Assembly (NCBI RefSeq): GCF_000258765.1
Contig: NZ_AJLT01000013.1
Coordinates: forward strand, 1-64,000
Direction of reading: 5' to 3'
From: Gillisia marina
GTDB taxonomy: Bacteria > Bacteroidota > Bacteroidia > Flavobacteriales > Flavobacteriaceae
Length of the DNA stretch: 64,000 bases
The notes beneath the pieces are model-generated. The model had not been told where the DNA came from. It saw only the letters and a program-made list of their open reading frames with translations, and ran no database searches. Below, piece by piece: positions 1-9,003 of the stretch. Made by a program: the position numbers and the translations under genes. The first letter of the stretch is position 1. Every line of letters begins with the position of its first letter.

Positions 1-60
1 TTTTTTTGGACAAGCAAAAAAATGAACAATCATAAGAATTAAATAGATCTTTATCGACAT

Positions 61-167
61 CCCGATAGCGATCGGAACAGAATTACATCTCACCTCTCTG
101 TCACACTGAGCTTGTCGAAGTGTCTTCTCCATTACTACTAAGATGCTGAAACAAGTTCAGCATGACG
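61..167. repeat. REP/BIME-like composite palindromic element
   Basis: A short hairpin (CCGAT/ATCGG, 62-75) is followed by a CACTGAGCTTGTCGAAG unit (about 103-120) and an inverted unit at 142-167 in which GCTGAA pairs with TTCAGC, ending in TGACG. The same building blocks recur at about 26.0, 26.2, 34.6, 38.3, 43.2, 44.6, 45.3 and 63.0 kb, always between genes. This looks like a dispersed non-coding repeat family. No transposase or RAYT gene is seen in the window. Confidence 0.7.
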
Positions 168-277
168 CAATATTATTACGGGCAAAAGAATTCGAACATG
201 TATTTTCTGGATTTTATGAGTTTCTTAAGCCAAATTTCTATTTGGTCTTGCTAGTTTTACTATCTAAAGAAATAGAT

Positions 278-715
278 ATGAAACGGTTTTTAGTATTATT
301 TAGCTTTTTAACAGTAGGAGTTGTAAGCTGTCAGGAGAATAATAAAAAAGAGAAAAGCGGTGTACCGGAAGCGGTGCAATTAGCCTTTGAAAAGAAATAT
401 CCGGGAGAGAATGATCCAGATTGGAAACAAGATGAACACGGTTACTGGGAATCTCATTTTAAAATTGATGGTGAAAAATACCGCGCCGACTTCAATGCAG
501 ATGGTTCTTGGGTAGAAACCGAAAACGATATTAAAACAAAGAACCTTCCTACAGCAATTAAAAAGGTAATAGAAGAAAAATATTCAGATCGTGAGATCAC
601 TGAGGTGGAGCGAGTAGATAGTGCAGAAAAAGGCATTTTTTATGATGTGGAATTCAAGCAAAAAGGAAAGAATATGGACGTCATGTTTCGGGAAGATGGT
701 ACGATTATAAATTAG
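278..715 (+). CDS. PepSY-like small lipoprotein
   Basis: Probable periplasm-facing lipoprotein of 145 residues. The start at 278 is chosen because it gives a clean signal peptide with a lipobox-like VVSC ending at Cys18; the longer open frame back to 143 would run through the upstream repeat. The mature part has two similar halves of about 55 residues, each with an amphipathic helix (AVQLAFEKKYP; AIKKVIEEKY) and then beta strands ending in an acidic-DG turn (FNADGSW; FREDGTI). This is the pattern of PepSY-like (PF11396-type) domains common in Bacteroidota. The exact function is unknown; members are thought to bind or inhibit partners in the envelope. It stands alone, and a strong hairpin terminator lies 95 bp downstream. 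Confidence 0.75.
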   Translation: MKRFLVLFSFLTVGVVSCQENNKKEKSGVPEAVQLAFEKKYPGENDPDWKQDEHGYWESHFKIDGEKYRADFNADGSWVETENDIKTKNLPTAIKKVIEEKYSDREITEVERVDSAEKGIFYDVEFKQKGKNMDVMFREDGTIIN

Positions 716-1194
716 ACTTTAAAAGCGCTATCCTATTAGATAAGTGATGCTCAGAATAATTGAGTAATAAAATCAGAAGAAAATAAAAAGGATGCGATCG
801 CATTCAATATAATGGCCTTTGAAGGATTCCTTCTAAGGCCATTCCTCTTTTTAGTGGGTATAGCTTATTTCAATCTGATATATTAAGGACAATCTATAAG
901 TCATTTAAAATTTCTTCAGCAATGGAAATTAGTAGTCTTTTATCCTTAGAGTGCCAAACAGCAACCATCAAGAAACTGTTTCAACTCAAAATCTTAAAAG
1001 CATTTATAAATGCATTCTTCAAGGCAAATCAGTATTTGTTTTCCTCATTTTTTAAACGGCATTTAAGCAAAGCCTAAATGCATCTTAAATAATTGTCTCT
1101 AGTTGGTATTATGTTTAATTTTAGTAGCACGCAAAAATCCCTAACGAAATTTTAATCATAAAAACATAGTTCACACTAACTAAAATCAACAAAA
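716..1194. other. Intergenic region upstream of catalase
   Basis: 479 bp without a supported gene. It holds the hairpin at 811-853, a perfect 12-bp palindrome ATGCGATCGCAT (792-803) and a perfect 14-bp palindrome GCATTTATAAATGC (1000-1013). The catalase promoter must lie in the right part, but I see no convincing TAnnTTTG box. The palindromes could be regulator sites; that is inference. Confidence 0.5.
811..853 (+). terminator. Long-stem intrinsic terminator
   Basis: Arms AATGGCCTT (811-819) and AAGGCCATT (835-843) enclose a second stem GAAGG/CCTTC (821-833), followed by a T-rich tail (849-853). It is probably the terminator of the PepSY-like lipoprotein gene. Confidence 0.7.
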
Positions 1195-3336
1195 ATGGCA
1201 AAGAAAAAGAAGCAAGATTCTTCAGACACCAAAAAGATTGAGCAGTTGAAAAAGGATCATTGGGAAATGGAAAATATGACCATGACCACCAATCAAGGGC
1301 TTAAAGTAAACGACACTAATAATTCGCTAAAAGCAGGGGAGCGAGGTTCTACCTTACTAGAAGATTTTCTTCTCAGGGAAAAGATTACTAGCTTCGATCA
1401 CGAACGAATTCCGGAACGAATTGTACATGCACGAGGAAGTGCTGCACACGGATATTTCGAACTAACTAAAGACATGTCCAAATATACTAAGGCGGGAATT
1501 TTTACCGATACCAATAGACGTACGCCGGTATTTGTTCGATTTTCTACGGTTGCAGGTTCTAAAGGCTCTCCAGATCTAGCTCGTGATGTGCGTGGATTTG
1601 CAGTTAAATTGTATACAGAAGAAGGTACTTGGGATTTAGTAGGTAATAATATGCCGATTTTTTTTATTCAGGACGCCATGAAGTTCCCGGATTTGATACA
1701 CTCTGTAAAACCGGAACCTAATAATGAAATTCCGCAGGCAGCCTCTGCCCACGATACTTTTTATGATTTTGTTTCGAGAACTACAGAAACCTTGCATAAC
1801 CATATCTGGGCGATGAGTGATCGCGCCATTCCGCGTAGTTTTAGGATGATGGAAGGATTTGGAATTCATACGTTTAGATTGATAAACGACAAAAACGAAT
1901 CTCATTTTGTGAAATTTCATTGGAAACCGGTTTTAGGAGTGCATTCTGTAACCTGGGAAGAAGCTGTAAAAATCAATGGCGCCGATGCCGATTTTCACCG
2001 TCGGGATTTATGGGAAGCTATAGAAGCTGGACAGTATCCGGAATGGGAGTTAGGGATGCAAATTGTTCCAGACGCAGACGAACATAAATTTGAATTCGAT
2101 TTATTGGATCCAACTAAACTGATCCCCGAAGAAATGGTTCCTGTAACCATCGTTGGGAAAATGACCTTGAATAGAAATCCGGAAAATTTCTTTGCAGAGA
2201 CCGAGCAGGTGGCTTTCTTGCCGGGACATATTGTTCCTGGAATAGACTTTACCAACGATCCACTTTTGCAAGGGCGTTTGTTCTCTTATAGAGATACTCA
2301 ACTCTCTCGTTTGGGAACGCCTAATTTTCATCAAATTCCTATAAATAGTCCGGTGGTGCCTATCCATAATAACCAGCGGGATGGACAAATGCAAACGAGT
2401 ATTCCGAAGGGACAAACAGCGTATTTCCCGAATTCGCTAACCGGTGGCTGTCCACATTTAGCAAAAATGTCTGAAGGAGCTTTTCATTCTTACGAGGAGC
2501 GCATAGATGCTAAAAAGATTCGGACTAGAAGTGAAAGCTTTAGTGATCATTTCTCGCAGCCCGCACTCTTTTACCGAAGCTTAGCGGCATGGGAACAGGA
2601 ACACGTTGCAGGAGCTTATACTTTTGAACTTGGCAAATGTACCCAGGATCATATTAAGGAGCGTATGCTATGGGTAATAGCACAAATAGATAAAGACCTT
2701 GCTGAAAAAGTAGCAGAAGGTTTAGGAATGAAAATTCCTAAAAATATCGAAAAACCTATTAATCAGGCGATAGGTGCCGATGCCGATTCTAAAAAGCACG
2801 AACCGGGAGCAAAGAAAAATTATCTGGATGCTTCTCCGGCCTTGAGCCAGGCGAACACTAAATTCGATAGCATTGCTACAAGACAAGTTGCCGTCTTGTT
2901 GGCAGATGGATTTGATGCTAAAAGCTTAAAGGCGATGAAAACAATGTTGGAGAAAGAAGGAGCCATGGCGAAACTAGTTGCGCCACATGGAGGCACTATA
3001 AAGGATTCCGATAAGAACGAGCACAAAGTGGACTCTGCGATCATGACCACCGAAAGTGTGCTTTTTGATGCCCTTTATATTCCTGATGGAAAAGCCTCTG
3101 TAGATGCATTGCTGAAGCAAGCCAAATTTATAAAGTTTGTGAATGAAACCTTTAAACATTGTAAAGCAATTGCCGCCGATGGAGAAGGGGAGCGCTTGTT
3201 AAAATCCAGTTTTGTAAAAGACCATATGAAGGACAAAGCCATTCACGTAAATGACAAACCGGAAGCTTTTAAGAAAAGCATGGCGAAACACCGCAACTGG
3301 GAGCGAAGAAGCGTTTCGGATTCTGTCCCTGTTTAA
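1195..3336 (+). CDS. katE: Large-subunit (clade 2) catalase
   Basis: Haem catalase that dismutates hydrogen peroxide in the cytoplasm, 713 residues. That length fits the large clade-2 type (HPII/KatE) rather than the roughly 480-residue small catalases. Visible signatures are the distal His78 in RIVHARG, the distal Asn151 in GNNMPIFF, and the proximal haem ligand Tyr365 in RLFSY. After the core (about residues 30-550) comes a C-terminal DJ-1/PfpI-like domain from about residue 570 (RQVAVLLADGFDAKS), typical of HPII-type enzymes. The N-terminus is lysine-rich. It is monocistronic, with a terminator 25 bp after the stop codon. The frame is intact across a T8 run at about 1658, so not every long homopolymer in the window is miscalled. 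Confidence 0.95.
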   Translation: MAKKKKQDSSDTKKIEQLKKDHWEMENMTMTTNQGLKVNDTNNSLKAGERGSTLLEDFLLREKITSFDHERIPERIVHARGSAAHGYFELTKDMSKYTKAGIFTDTNRRTPVFVRFSTVAGSKGSPDLARDVRGFAVKLYTEEGTWDLVGNNMPIFFIQDAMKFPDLIHSVKPEPNNEIPQAASAHDTFYDFVSRTTETLHNHIWAMSDRAIPRSFRMMEGFGIHTFRLINDKNESHFVKFHWKPVLGVHSVTWEEAVKINGADADFHRRDLWEAIEAGQYPEWELGMQIVPDADEHKFEFDLLDPTKLIPEEMVPVTIVGKMTLNRNPENFFAETEQVAFLPGHIVPGIDFTNDPLLQGRLFSYRDTQLSRLGTPNFHQIPINSPVVPIHNNQRDGQMQTSIPKGQTAYFPNSLTGGCPHLAKMSEGAFHSYEERIDAKKIRTRSESFSDHFSQPALFYRSLAAWEQEHVAGAYTFELGKCTQDHIKERMLWVIAQIDKDLAEKVAEGLGMKIPKNIEKPINQAIGADADSKKHEPGAKKNYLDASPALSQANTKFDSIATRQVAVLLADGFDAKSLKAMKTMLEKEGAMAKLVAPHGGTIKDSDKNEHKVDSAIMTTESVLFDALYIPDGKASVDALLKQAKFIKFVNETFKHCKAIAADGEGERLLKSSFVKDHMKDKAIHVNDKPEAFKKSMAKHRNWERRSVSDSVPV

Positions 3337-3361
3337 ATTATTCAAAAATTTAATGTTTAAA

Positions 3362-3386
3362 AACCATCCAGTAGGGTGGTTTTTTA
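3362..3386 (+). terminator. Intrinsic terminator after catalase
   Basis: ACCATCC (3363-3369), loop AGTA, GGGTGGT (3374-3380, one G-T pair), then a T run. It lies directly behind the catalase stop. Confidence 0.8.
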
Positions 3387-3471
3387 TTGTTTCTATTTTA
3401 AATCCCTGTTGACTATCAGGAGAATAAAAATGACATAGGTTTCTCAGAATCTATAAGTGCATTTAAAGCTT

Positions 3472-3632
3472 TAGTTACAGCATCAGATTTCACTTTATAC
3501 TGGTTCTCCTGATATTCTTTGCACATCGCTACAAAATCTTTGGAAGTATAGTTCTAAACTCTTTTGTTTCCTGAGGGATCACTTTCACCATTTTATCAAT
3601 CATCTCTTTGGGATCAAATTGGTTTTAAGCTA
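3472..3632 (-). pseudogene. Truncated duplicate of the SDR gene 3' end
   Basis: Read on the minus strand, this stretch encodes a decayed copy of the last ~55 codons of the SDR gene at 5294-6115. NQFDPKEMIDKMV, VIPQET, EFRTILP and DFVAMCKEYQENQYK can all be recognised. The copy has a TAA where the intact gene has Glu, and a one-base deletion between the ILP and DFVAM segments that leads into a TAG. No start or N-terminal half remains. The copy and its parent lie on either side of the CIA30 and DoxX genes, which suggests a local duplication or insertion that left a fragment behind. Confidence 0.8.
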
Positions 3633-3756
3633 TCTACAAGTAAAAAAAAAATTTTTAGAAAATGAAAGTTTACCCAAAAAACAGTTAAACATTTTATTAT
3701 CAACATAGTATTCCTTTGTTTTGTTTAACAAATAATTTATTTAGTTAAACATTTCT

Positions 3757-4290
3757 ATGAAATCAATATTTATTTTAATAATAAGTCTTATGTTTCAAAA
3801 CAATGCACAATATATTTTTGATTTTAAAAAAGAACAAAATACAACTAACTGGTATGTGGTAAATGATGGAGTGATGGGTGGACTCTCCAAAGGATCAATA
3901 TCAATTAACGAATCTGGTTATGGCCATTTTAAAGGTTATGTAACTACAGAGAATAACGGTGGTTTCTCTTCAATACGTTTAGCATTTGAAAGAAAAAATG
4001 TTTCTAATTTTAAACAAGTGGTTCTAAGAGTAAAAGGGGATGGTAAGAAGTACCAACTCAGGATTAAAGAAAAATCTTCCCAAAGATATTCTTATATAAC
4101 AATTTTTAGTACTAGTGAAGAATGGGAAACTATAAAAATTCCATTCAATTCATTCTACCCAAGTTTTAGAGGTTATAATTTAGACAAACCAAATTATTCT
4201 GGTGAAGTAATGGATGAAATCGCAATATTATTTGGTAACAAGAAAAAAGAATCTTTCTCATTACAAATTGAAAGTATTCTATTAGACTAA
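3757..4290 (+). CDS. CIA30 family protein
   Basis: 177 residues with an N-terminal signal peptide (hydrophobic FILIISLMF, likely cleaved near residue 17). The mature part is one beta-sandwich CIA30 domain (PF08547): WYVVNDGVMGGLS near the start, ENNGGFSSIR in the middle, and VLRVKGDGKKY and DEIAILFGNKK later. The eukaryotic namesake is a complex I assembly factor. Bacterial copies are usually secreted or periplasmic proteins of unknown role with a carbohydrate-binding-like fold. The gene lies 125 bp from the SDR remnant and 42 bp before a DoxX gene on the same strand. It looks more AT-rich than the catalase gene. Confidence 0.8.
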   Translation: MKSIFILIISLMFQNNAQYIFDFKKEQNTTNWYVVNDGVMGGLSKGSISINESGYGHFKGYVTTENNGGFSSIRLAFERKNVSNFKQVVLRVKGDGKKYQLRIKEKSSQRYSYITIFSTSEEWETIKIPFNSFYPSFRGYNLDKPNYSGEVMDEIAILFGNKKKESFSLQIESILLD

Positions 4291-4332
4291 TCTCGCATAA
4301 ACTATTAATTAATAACTAAAAGAACATAAAAG

Positions 4333-4704
4333 ATGGATTATATTTCTATTATATTACAATGTATCGTCGCATTAAGCATATTGAATGTATGGCTAATACA
4401 GAATAAGAAAAACACCCAATGGCGTGGTGGTAACGCTACAACGATTATTGAAGAATTTAAAGTTTATGGATTACCAGTATGGTCATGCTATGTAATTGGA
4501 ACTTTAAAAGTTTTGTTTGCAATTGGACTTTTAGTTGCTATTTGGTATCCTGAACTGAAACAAGTTTGTGCATTGGGATTAGCTTCGCTATTATTGGGAT
4601 CTATTGTGATGCATTTAAAGATTCAAGATCCATTAAAGAAATCTCTCCCTGCTTTTTTGTTTTTAATTATGTGCTTATATATAGCCTTCCCAATTTTTTA
4701 TTAG
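4333..4704 (+). CDS. DoxX-like four-helix membrane protein
   Basis: Small inner-membrane protein of 123 residues with four hydrophobic segments (start to about 20, 54-73, 78-96, 104-122), matching the DoxX/DoxX-like fold. Members are linked to thiol-quinone oxidoreductase or oxidative-stress functions in other bacteria; the substrate here is unknown. It follows the CIA30 gene by 42 bp, possibly as one transcript. It converges with a second DoxX-like gene, the two stop codons being only 6 bp apart. Confidence 0.65.
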   Translation: MDYISIILQCIVALSILNVWLIQNKKNTQWRGGNATTIIEEFKVYGLPVWSCYVIGTLKVLFAIGLLVAIWYPELKQVCALGLASLLLGSIVMHLKIQDPLKKSLPAFLFLIMCLYIAFPIFY

Positions 4705-4710
4705 CAAAGA

Positions 4711-5058
4711 TTATATTATATCAAATAGCATCATAAATATAACTGCATTCAGCATAGCATAAATTAAGGAAGGTGCAGATTGAATTACGGAATCTCGAAT
4801 ATTTAATCGGACTAAGAAGCCTAATATCATTAGTATGGAAAGCCCTAACGCGGCAATCGCTTGAAGTATTGGGGAAAATAAATAACCCAAGAATAGACCT
4901 AGAGCACCCAACAACTGCAATACACCTACCAGCTTTCTGGAGCTCTTAAAACCATATCTTACAAATTCAGATTTTAAAACGGGATTAAAAAAACAAGCGA
5001 AACCGAAGAAAAGAAATGAAATTGCTGAAATAAGTGTCAGGATAGTAATTAAGCTCAT
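4711..5058 (-). CDS. DoxX-like membrane protein
   Basis: 115-residue membrane protein with four hydrophobic helices. It begins MSLITILTLISAISFLFFGF, with a helix pair around LQLLGALGLFLGYLFSP and a final segment ending MMLFDII. The architecture is DoxX-like, and it is probably a distant paralogue of the convergent neighbour at 4333-4704. It is separated from the upstream SDR gene on the same strand by a hairpin at 5241-5276, so it probably has its own promoter in 5060-5240. Confidence 0.65.
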   Translation of the reverse strand: MSLITILTLISAISFLFFGFACFFNPVLKSEFVRYGFKSSRKLVGVLQLLGALGLFLGYLFSPILQAIAALGLSILMILGFLVRLNIRDSVIQSAPSLIYAMLNAVIFMMLFDII

Positions 5059-5240
5059 GTATTTTCTATGACTTCTATATTAAAAGAATGCAAGAGGTTT
5101 TATATTACCCTAGCAAGATAACCTAGTATTCTTTAATTTTTGATGAAATATGGATCAATATCAATTAAATGAATTTGAAGGAAAATTGGATTTATTCATA
5201 TTCCTGTGAATAAATTTAAACAGAAAACTACAAAGCATGA

Positions 5241-5276
5241 ATAAACCCCGAAAAACCTAAGCTTCTCGGGATTTAT
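5241..5276 (-). terminator. Probable terminator of the SDR gene
   Basis: Inverted repeat ATAAAcCCCGA / TCGGGaTTTAT with one mismatch and a 14-nt loop. It lies about 18 bp downstream of the SDR stop on the minus strand and is followed by a short T-rich stretch. Its CCCGA/TCGGG core resembles the dispersed hairpins elsewhere in the window. Confidence 0.5.
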
Positions 5277-5293
5277 AAATTCTATTAAAAATT

Positions 5294-6115
5294 CTATTTT
5301 TTTGAGGGAGTTACGGTATCAGATTTCACCTTATACTGGTTTTCCTGATATTCTTTGCACATCGCCACAAAATCTGTTGGCAAAATAGTTCTAAACTCTT
5401 GAGTTTCCTGAGGGATCACTTCCACCATTTTATCGATCATCTCTTTGGGATCGAATTGATTTTCAGCCATTTCTTTCGCAGCTGCTTCAATTTTCTTTTT
5501 AGGTGTAAAATGATAGTCTTCATTAAACCATTGCACATAATTATCGTACATCCTATCGTTAAAACCTGTATCGAAAGGTCCTGGATTAATAGTTGCCACA
5601 GTTAATCCCATTGGCGTTAGCTCATCCCTTAAGGATTGTACAATCGCCTCTAATGCATGTTTTGAGGCATTATAGGCGCCTAAATATGGAGAAGTAGTTA
5701 ATCCGGCGACAGAGGATACAAATACAATTTTACCTGTTCCTTTTTCTATCATCTTTTTAATAAAAGGTTGTGCAAATTCTAAGGTAGAGAATACATTGGT
5801 TTCCATCACTTCCCGAATTAATTCTACAGGCATTTCAGAAACCGGCCCGGAATGTCCAATTCCTGCATTGTTTACCAAAATATCTATATCGTATTCCCAG
5901 GCTTTCTGGCAATCCATAGGATCTAAAATATTCAATTTAATAATCTCTATATTGGCTTCTAAACCTGCTTTCTTCGTGTCTTCTAGTAATCTGGATTTTT
6001 GTTCCCATTTGTGAACTCCGGCAATTACTTTATGTCCTTTTGCCGCAAGGCCCAAAGCCGTTCCTTTACCTAATCCCGATCCCGCTCCTGTAATTAAAAT
6101 TGTCTTCATGCTCAT
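5294..6115 (-). CDS. Short-chain dehydrogenase/reductase
   Basis: Classical SDR of 273 residues from the MSM start at 6115; an upstream ATG at 6145 is in frame but adds a non-family extension. The NAD(P) site GAGSGLG is at residues 10-16, NNAG is at the usual place (ILVNNAGIGHSG), and the catalytic Ser and Tyr-Lys are in VSSVAG and YNASK. The substrate cannot be told from sequence. The C-terminal ~55 residues, rich in Lys/Glu, were duplicated and decayed at 3472-3632. The 3' end is followed by a hairpin. Confidence 0.88.
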   Translation of the reverse strand: MSMKTILITGAGSGLGKGTALGLAAKGHKVIAGVHKWEQKSRLLEDTKKAGLEANIEIIKLNILDPMDCQKAWEYDIDILVNNAGIGHSGPVSEMPVELIREVMETNVFSTLEFAQPFIKKMIEKGTGKIVFVSSVAGLTTSPYLGAYNASKHALEAIVQSLRDELTPMGLTVATINPGPFDTGFNDRMYDNYVQWFNEDYHFTPKKKIEAAAKEMAENQFDPKEMIDKMVEVIPQETQEFRTILPTDFVAMCKEYQENQYKVKSDTVTPSKK

Positions 6116-6375
6116 ATTTTTTGGTTTTACAACAAGATAAAACAAACTAGCCTAGCCCTTCGGTTTTTAGCATATTTTAGGACTGCTATTAACTTGTGTT
6201 TAATAATCATAGGCTGAAACCTCCATATGGAAGAAGTTATAGACTTTAGTTTTTTTTGAGCGAAGTCGGAGTGCATAAGCCATCAAAAGATGGTTTTTTA
6301 ATTCATTTCAAAAAAGATAAACATTATTGAGATTCAGGTTGGGCTCTATTTTGTATTTTATTAATTGAGGAAGAT

Positions 6376-6391
6376 GGAAAGTATCATATTT
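6376..6391. repeat. 16-bp near-repeat, left copy
   Basis: GGAAAGTATCATATTT, matching 12320-12335 at 15 of 16 positions in the same orientation. The two copies flank the LytTR/LytS/ABC block. It could be a regulator site or a footprint; chance is not excluded. Confidence 0.35.
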
Positions 6392-6412
6392 GGGCGGGAG
6401 AGGAATGCTAGC

Positions 6413-7114
6413 TTAGCGCACTAAATTATTCACATTCATTTTATATAGTTTCCCAATGGGAATAATAGCTTCCCCAATAAAGATTCTATTGCCTTCAATA
6501 CTTTTAATATGTCTCGTAGCTACTGCAAAGGATTTATGAACCTGAAGAAATTCATCCTTCGGCAAGGATTCTATCATTTCTGAAATTTTCTCTCTAATGC
6601 TAATCGTTTCATCTACTGTCGCCACCTTGGTATAATTTCCTGATGCTTCCAGATATAAAATGTTGTTTAAATTAACCTGAATATAGCTTTTGTTCTGCCT
6701 AAGAAATAACTGATTCGGCGTTATTTCATTTTCTACTGCTGAAGTTTGTTTAGCGGGAGCAACTGCTGGTTTATTCACCTTGTTCACTGCTTTTAAAAAA
6801 CGCTCAAAACTGAAGGGTTTTAAGAGATAATCTACCACATTCAACTCATAACTTTCCAATGCAAATTCGCTATATGCTGTTGAAACTATAATCTTTGGAG
6901 GAGAAGATAAAGTCTTCAAAAAATCGAAGCCTTTCAATTTAGGCATATTAAGATCTAAAAAAATAAGGTCTACCGTGTTTTTGCTTAAGTATTCCAAAGC
7001 TTCAATAGCATCGTAACACTGTGCCATAAATTCCATATTTGGCAGCAGATCGCAATAACCTTTTATAATATCATGAGCAATATGCTCGTCGTCTATGATA
7101 ATATACTTGATCAT
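6413..7114 (-). CDS. LytTR family response regulator
   Basis: Two-component response regulator of 233 residues. The receiver domain (1-120) has the acidic pair DD at residues 8-9, phospho-acceptor Asp54 in FLDLNMP, the switch Thr in STAY and Lys in LLKPF. A LytTR DNA-binding domain follows (about 135-233: FLRQNKSYIQV, ILYLEASGNYTKV, HKSFAVATRHI). Its start overlaps the end of the kinase gene by 4 bp (ATGA), so the two are co-transcribed and presumably form a pair. Targets probably include the divergent ABC operon at 8104-12281; that is inference from position. Confidence 0.92.
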   Translation of the reverse strand: MIKYIIIDDEHIAHDIIKGYCDLLPNMEFMAQCYDAIEALEYLSKNTVDLIFLDLNMPKLKGFDFLKTLSSPPKIIVSTAYSEFALESYELNVVDYLLKPFSFERFLKAVNKVNKPAVAPAKQTSAVENEITPNQLFLRQNKSYIQVNLNNILYLEASGNYTKVATVDETISIREKISEMIESLPKDEFLQVHKSFAVATRHIKSIEGNRIFIGEAIIPIGKLYKMNVNNLVR

Positions 7115-7906
7115 AATTTTTTGATAGTCAGTTGTGCCTTATAGATAGTATCAGATTTAGAAAATGACAGCAAATGTCTTTTAGGATATACCAATTCTAG
7201 TCTGCGCTTTAAGTTTTGTAACCCAATTCCTTGTTGCTCGTTCTCTAAGCTGGCATCAAAATTATTTTCGATATCAAAATGCACTTTATTTTTTTCTGAT
7301 GTCAGATTGATATAAACATACGCATTCTCTCTTAAATTTTCCACTCCATGTTTAAAGGCATTCTCTAAAAGGATTATAAAAAGAAGCGGCATGATCTTAT
7401 GATCCTCCTCCTTAATCTCATGGTTAAATACAACATCAATCGTTTTATGATATCGCATTTTATGCAAGGCTATATAGTTTTGCAGGTAACTTATTTCTTC
7501 AGATAAAAGCACGGTTTCCTTTTGCCCATCATAAATACTGTAGCGCATCATATCTGATAGCTTCAAAATTAATTCTTGCGCCTTTTGTTGATCCTTAGCT
7601 ACCAAACCATAAAGGTTATTCAGCATATTAAAAAAAAAAGTGCGGATTTACCTGACTTTTTAAATGCAGCAATTCGGTTTTAGTCTTCTCATTTTTTAGC
7701 CTGATAATAGATTTTACCTGTTTAAAAATCCATCTTAAAAGTAAAAAGAACATGAATATGAAATATAAAAAAGAGATAATTACAAAGGGTTCATTACTGC
7801 CAAAGGCATCGTTAAATACGATTATTATTAAACCCATAAAAATTAGCACTCCCCAATTTAGCCAACCGGGAATGCGCTTCATCTGTTTTCTAATTTTTAC
7901 AATCAT
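7111..7906 (-). CDS. LytS-type sensor histidine kinase (frameshifted as given)
   Basis: Small membrane kinase (His_kinase family, LytS/YehU-like) partnered with the LytTR regulator. As given it is split: codons before the T10 run (minus strand; A10 at 7630-7639) end at VNPHFFF, and those after resume at MLNNLYGL. Removing one T gives VNPHFFFNMLNNLYGL, the conserved phospho-acceptor motif of this family (usually NPHFLFN.LN), and a 264-residue protein. Start 7906 (MIVKIRKQ) is chosen because two transmembrane helices follow at once; the open frame back to 8050 is not family-like. The HATPase part has NAFKHGVE and GIGLQNLKRRL. Confidence 0.8.
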
Positions 7907-8103
7907 GTTCAATAATAGATAAATAAAATACTTCAAACAAATTAGTGGACAAACACCTCCAACATAGGGATAAATAACATACCCGAAGGGATAAAGCAAC
8001 TTTATGGAATTTGGAGCGTTTTGTAAACTCCTAAGAACTCTATACGTCACTTTTCTTTTATAAATGATTGCCTCAGGGATATGTTTGCTTCATCAATCTA
8101 AAA

Positions 8104-9003
8104 ATGAACAGCATGGAACTCATTATCAATAACCTATCTAAAACCTATTCCAACGGAATTAGAGCCTTAGATACAATTTTTCTCGAAATTCCCACCGGAA
8201 TGTTTGGATTATTAGGTCCAAATGGTGCCGGGAAATCTACACTAATGCGAACATTAGCCACTTTGCAGGAAGCAGATTCCGGTGCTATTACGCTAGGCGA
8301 CCTAGACTTGTTGAAGCAGAAAAATGAGATCAGACAGGTTTTGGGATATCTACCGCAGCAGTTTGGTTTGTATCCCAAAATATCTGCTGAAGTTTTGCTG
8401 AATCATCTTGCAGTTCTTAAGGGCATTACCAATAAAAATGAACGTAAAGAATTAGTAGCAGCTTTACTGCACAAAACAAATCTTTATGATGTTAGAAACT
8501 TAAACTTAAGTGGCTTTTCCGGTGGAATGAAACAGCGCTTTGGAATTGCCCAAGCCTTAATCAACAACCCAAAACTTCTTATTGTAGATGAACCTACCGC
8601 TGGATTGGATCCTCTAGAGCGAAATCGGTTTTATAATGTACTAAGCGAACTGGGTGAAAATACGGTTGTAATTCTTTCTACTCATATAGTTGATGATGTA
8701 AAGGAACTATGCACCAACATGGCCATTATAAATCAAGGTCAGGTTTTACTTAAGGGAGAGCCTTTAAAACTTATAGACGAACTATATGGCAAGGTGTATA
8801 AAAAGACCATTACCAAGCATGAATTGGAAGATTACAAACAGAACTATCAAGTAATTAGTGAAACTTTATTTCTCGGGAAACCCATCATTCATATTCTTAG
8901 TGAAGTAGATCCAAGAAATGGTTTTTCTCCTATAGCAGCAGATTTAGAGGATGTCTACTTCTCGCAGATCTTAAGCAATACTCATCCTAAAGTTATAATA
9001 TAA
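8104..9003 (+). CDS. ABC transporter ATP-binding protein
   Basis: ATPase subunit of an ABC-2 type exporter, 299 residues from the start at 8104 (8113 is the alternative; the frame extends to 8068). Walker A GPNGAGKS lies at residues 38-45. A Q-loop is in LPQQFGLYP, the signature region is LSGFSGGMKQR, Walker B is LLIVDEPTAGLDP, and the switch His is in LSTHIVDD. The stop overlaps the ATG of the permease/peptidase by 1 bp, so the two are translationally coupled. It lies divergent from the LytS/LytTR pair, an arrangement typical of a signal-controlled exporter. Confidence 0.92.
   Translation: MNSMELIINNLSKTYSNGIRALDTIFLEIPTGMFGLLGPNGAGKSTLMRTLATLQEADSGAITLGDLDLLKQKNEIRQVLGYLPQQFGLYPKISAEVLLNHLAVLKGITNKNERKELVAALLHKTNLYDVRNLNLSGFSGGMKQRFGIAQALINNPKLLIVDEPTAGLDPLERNRFYNVLSELGENTVVILSTHIVDDVKELCTNMAIINQGQVLLKGEPLKLIDELYGKVYKKTITKHELEDYKQNYQVISETLFLGKPIIHILSEVDPRNGFSPIAADLEDVYFSQILSNTHPKVII

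Noticed and set aside
143-277. N-terminal extension of the PepSY-like lipoprotein
   Set aside because: This part runs through a REP-like repeat and would bury the signal peptide; the start at 278 is better.
6278-6297. Terminator-like hairpin with T run
   Set aside because: The T run is on the plus-strand side, but no plus-strand gene lies upstream. The stem is short; it may be a chance palindrome.
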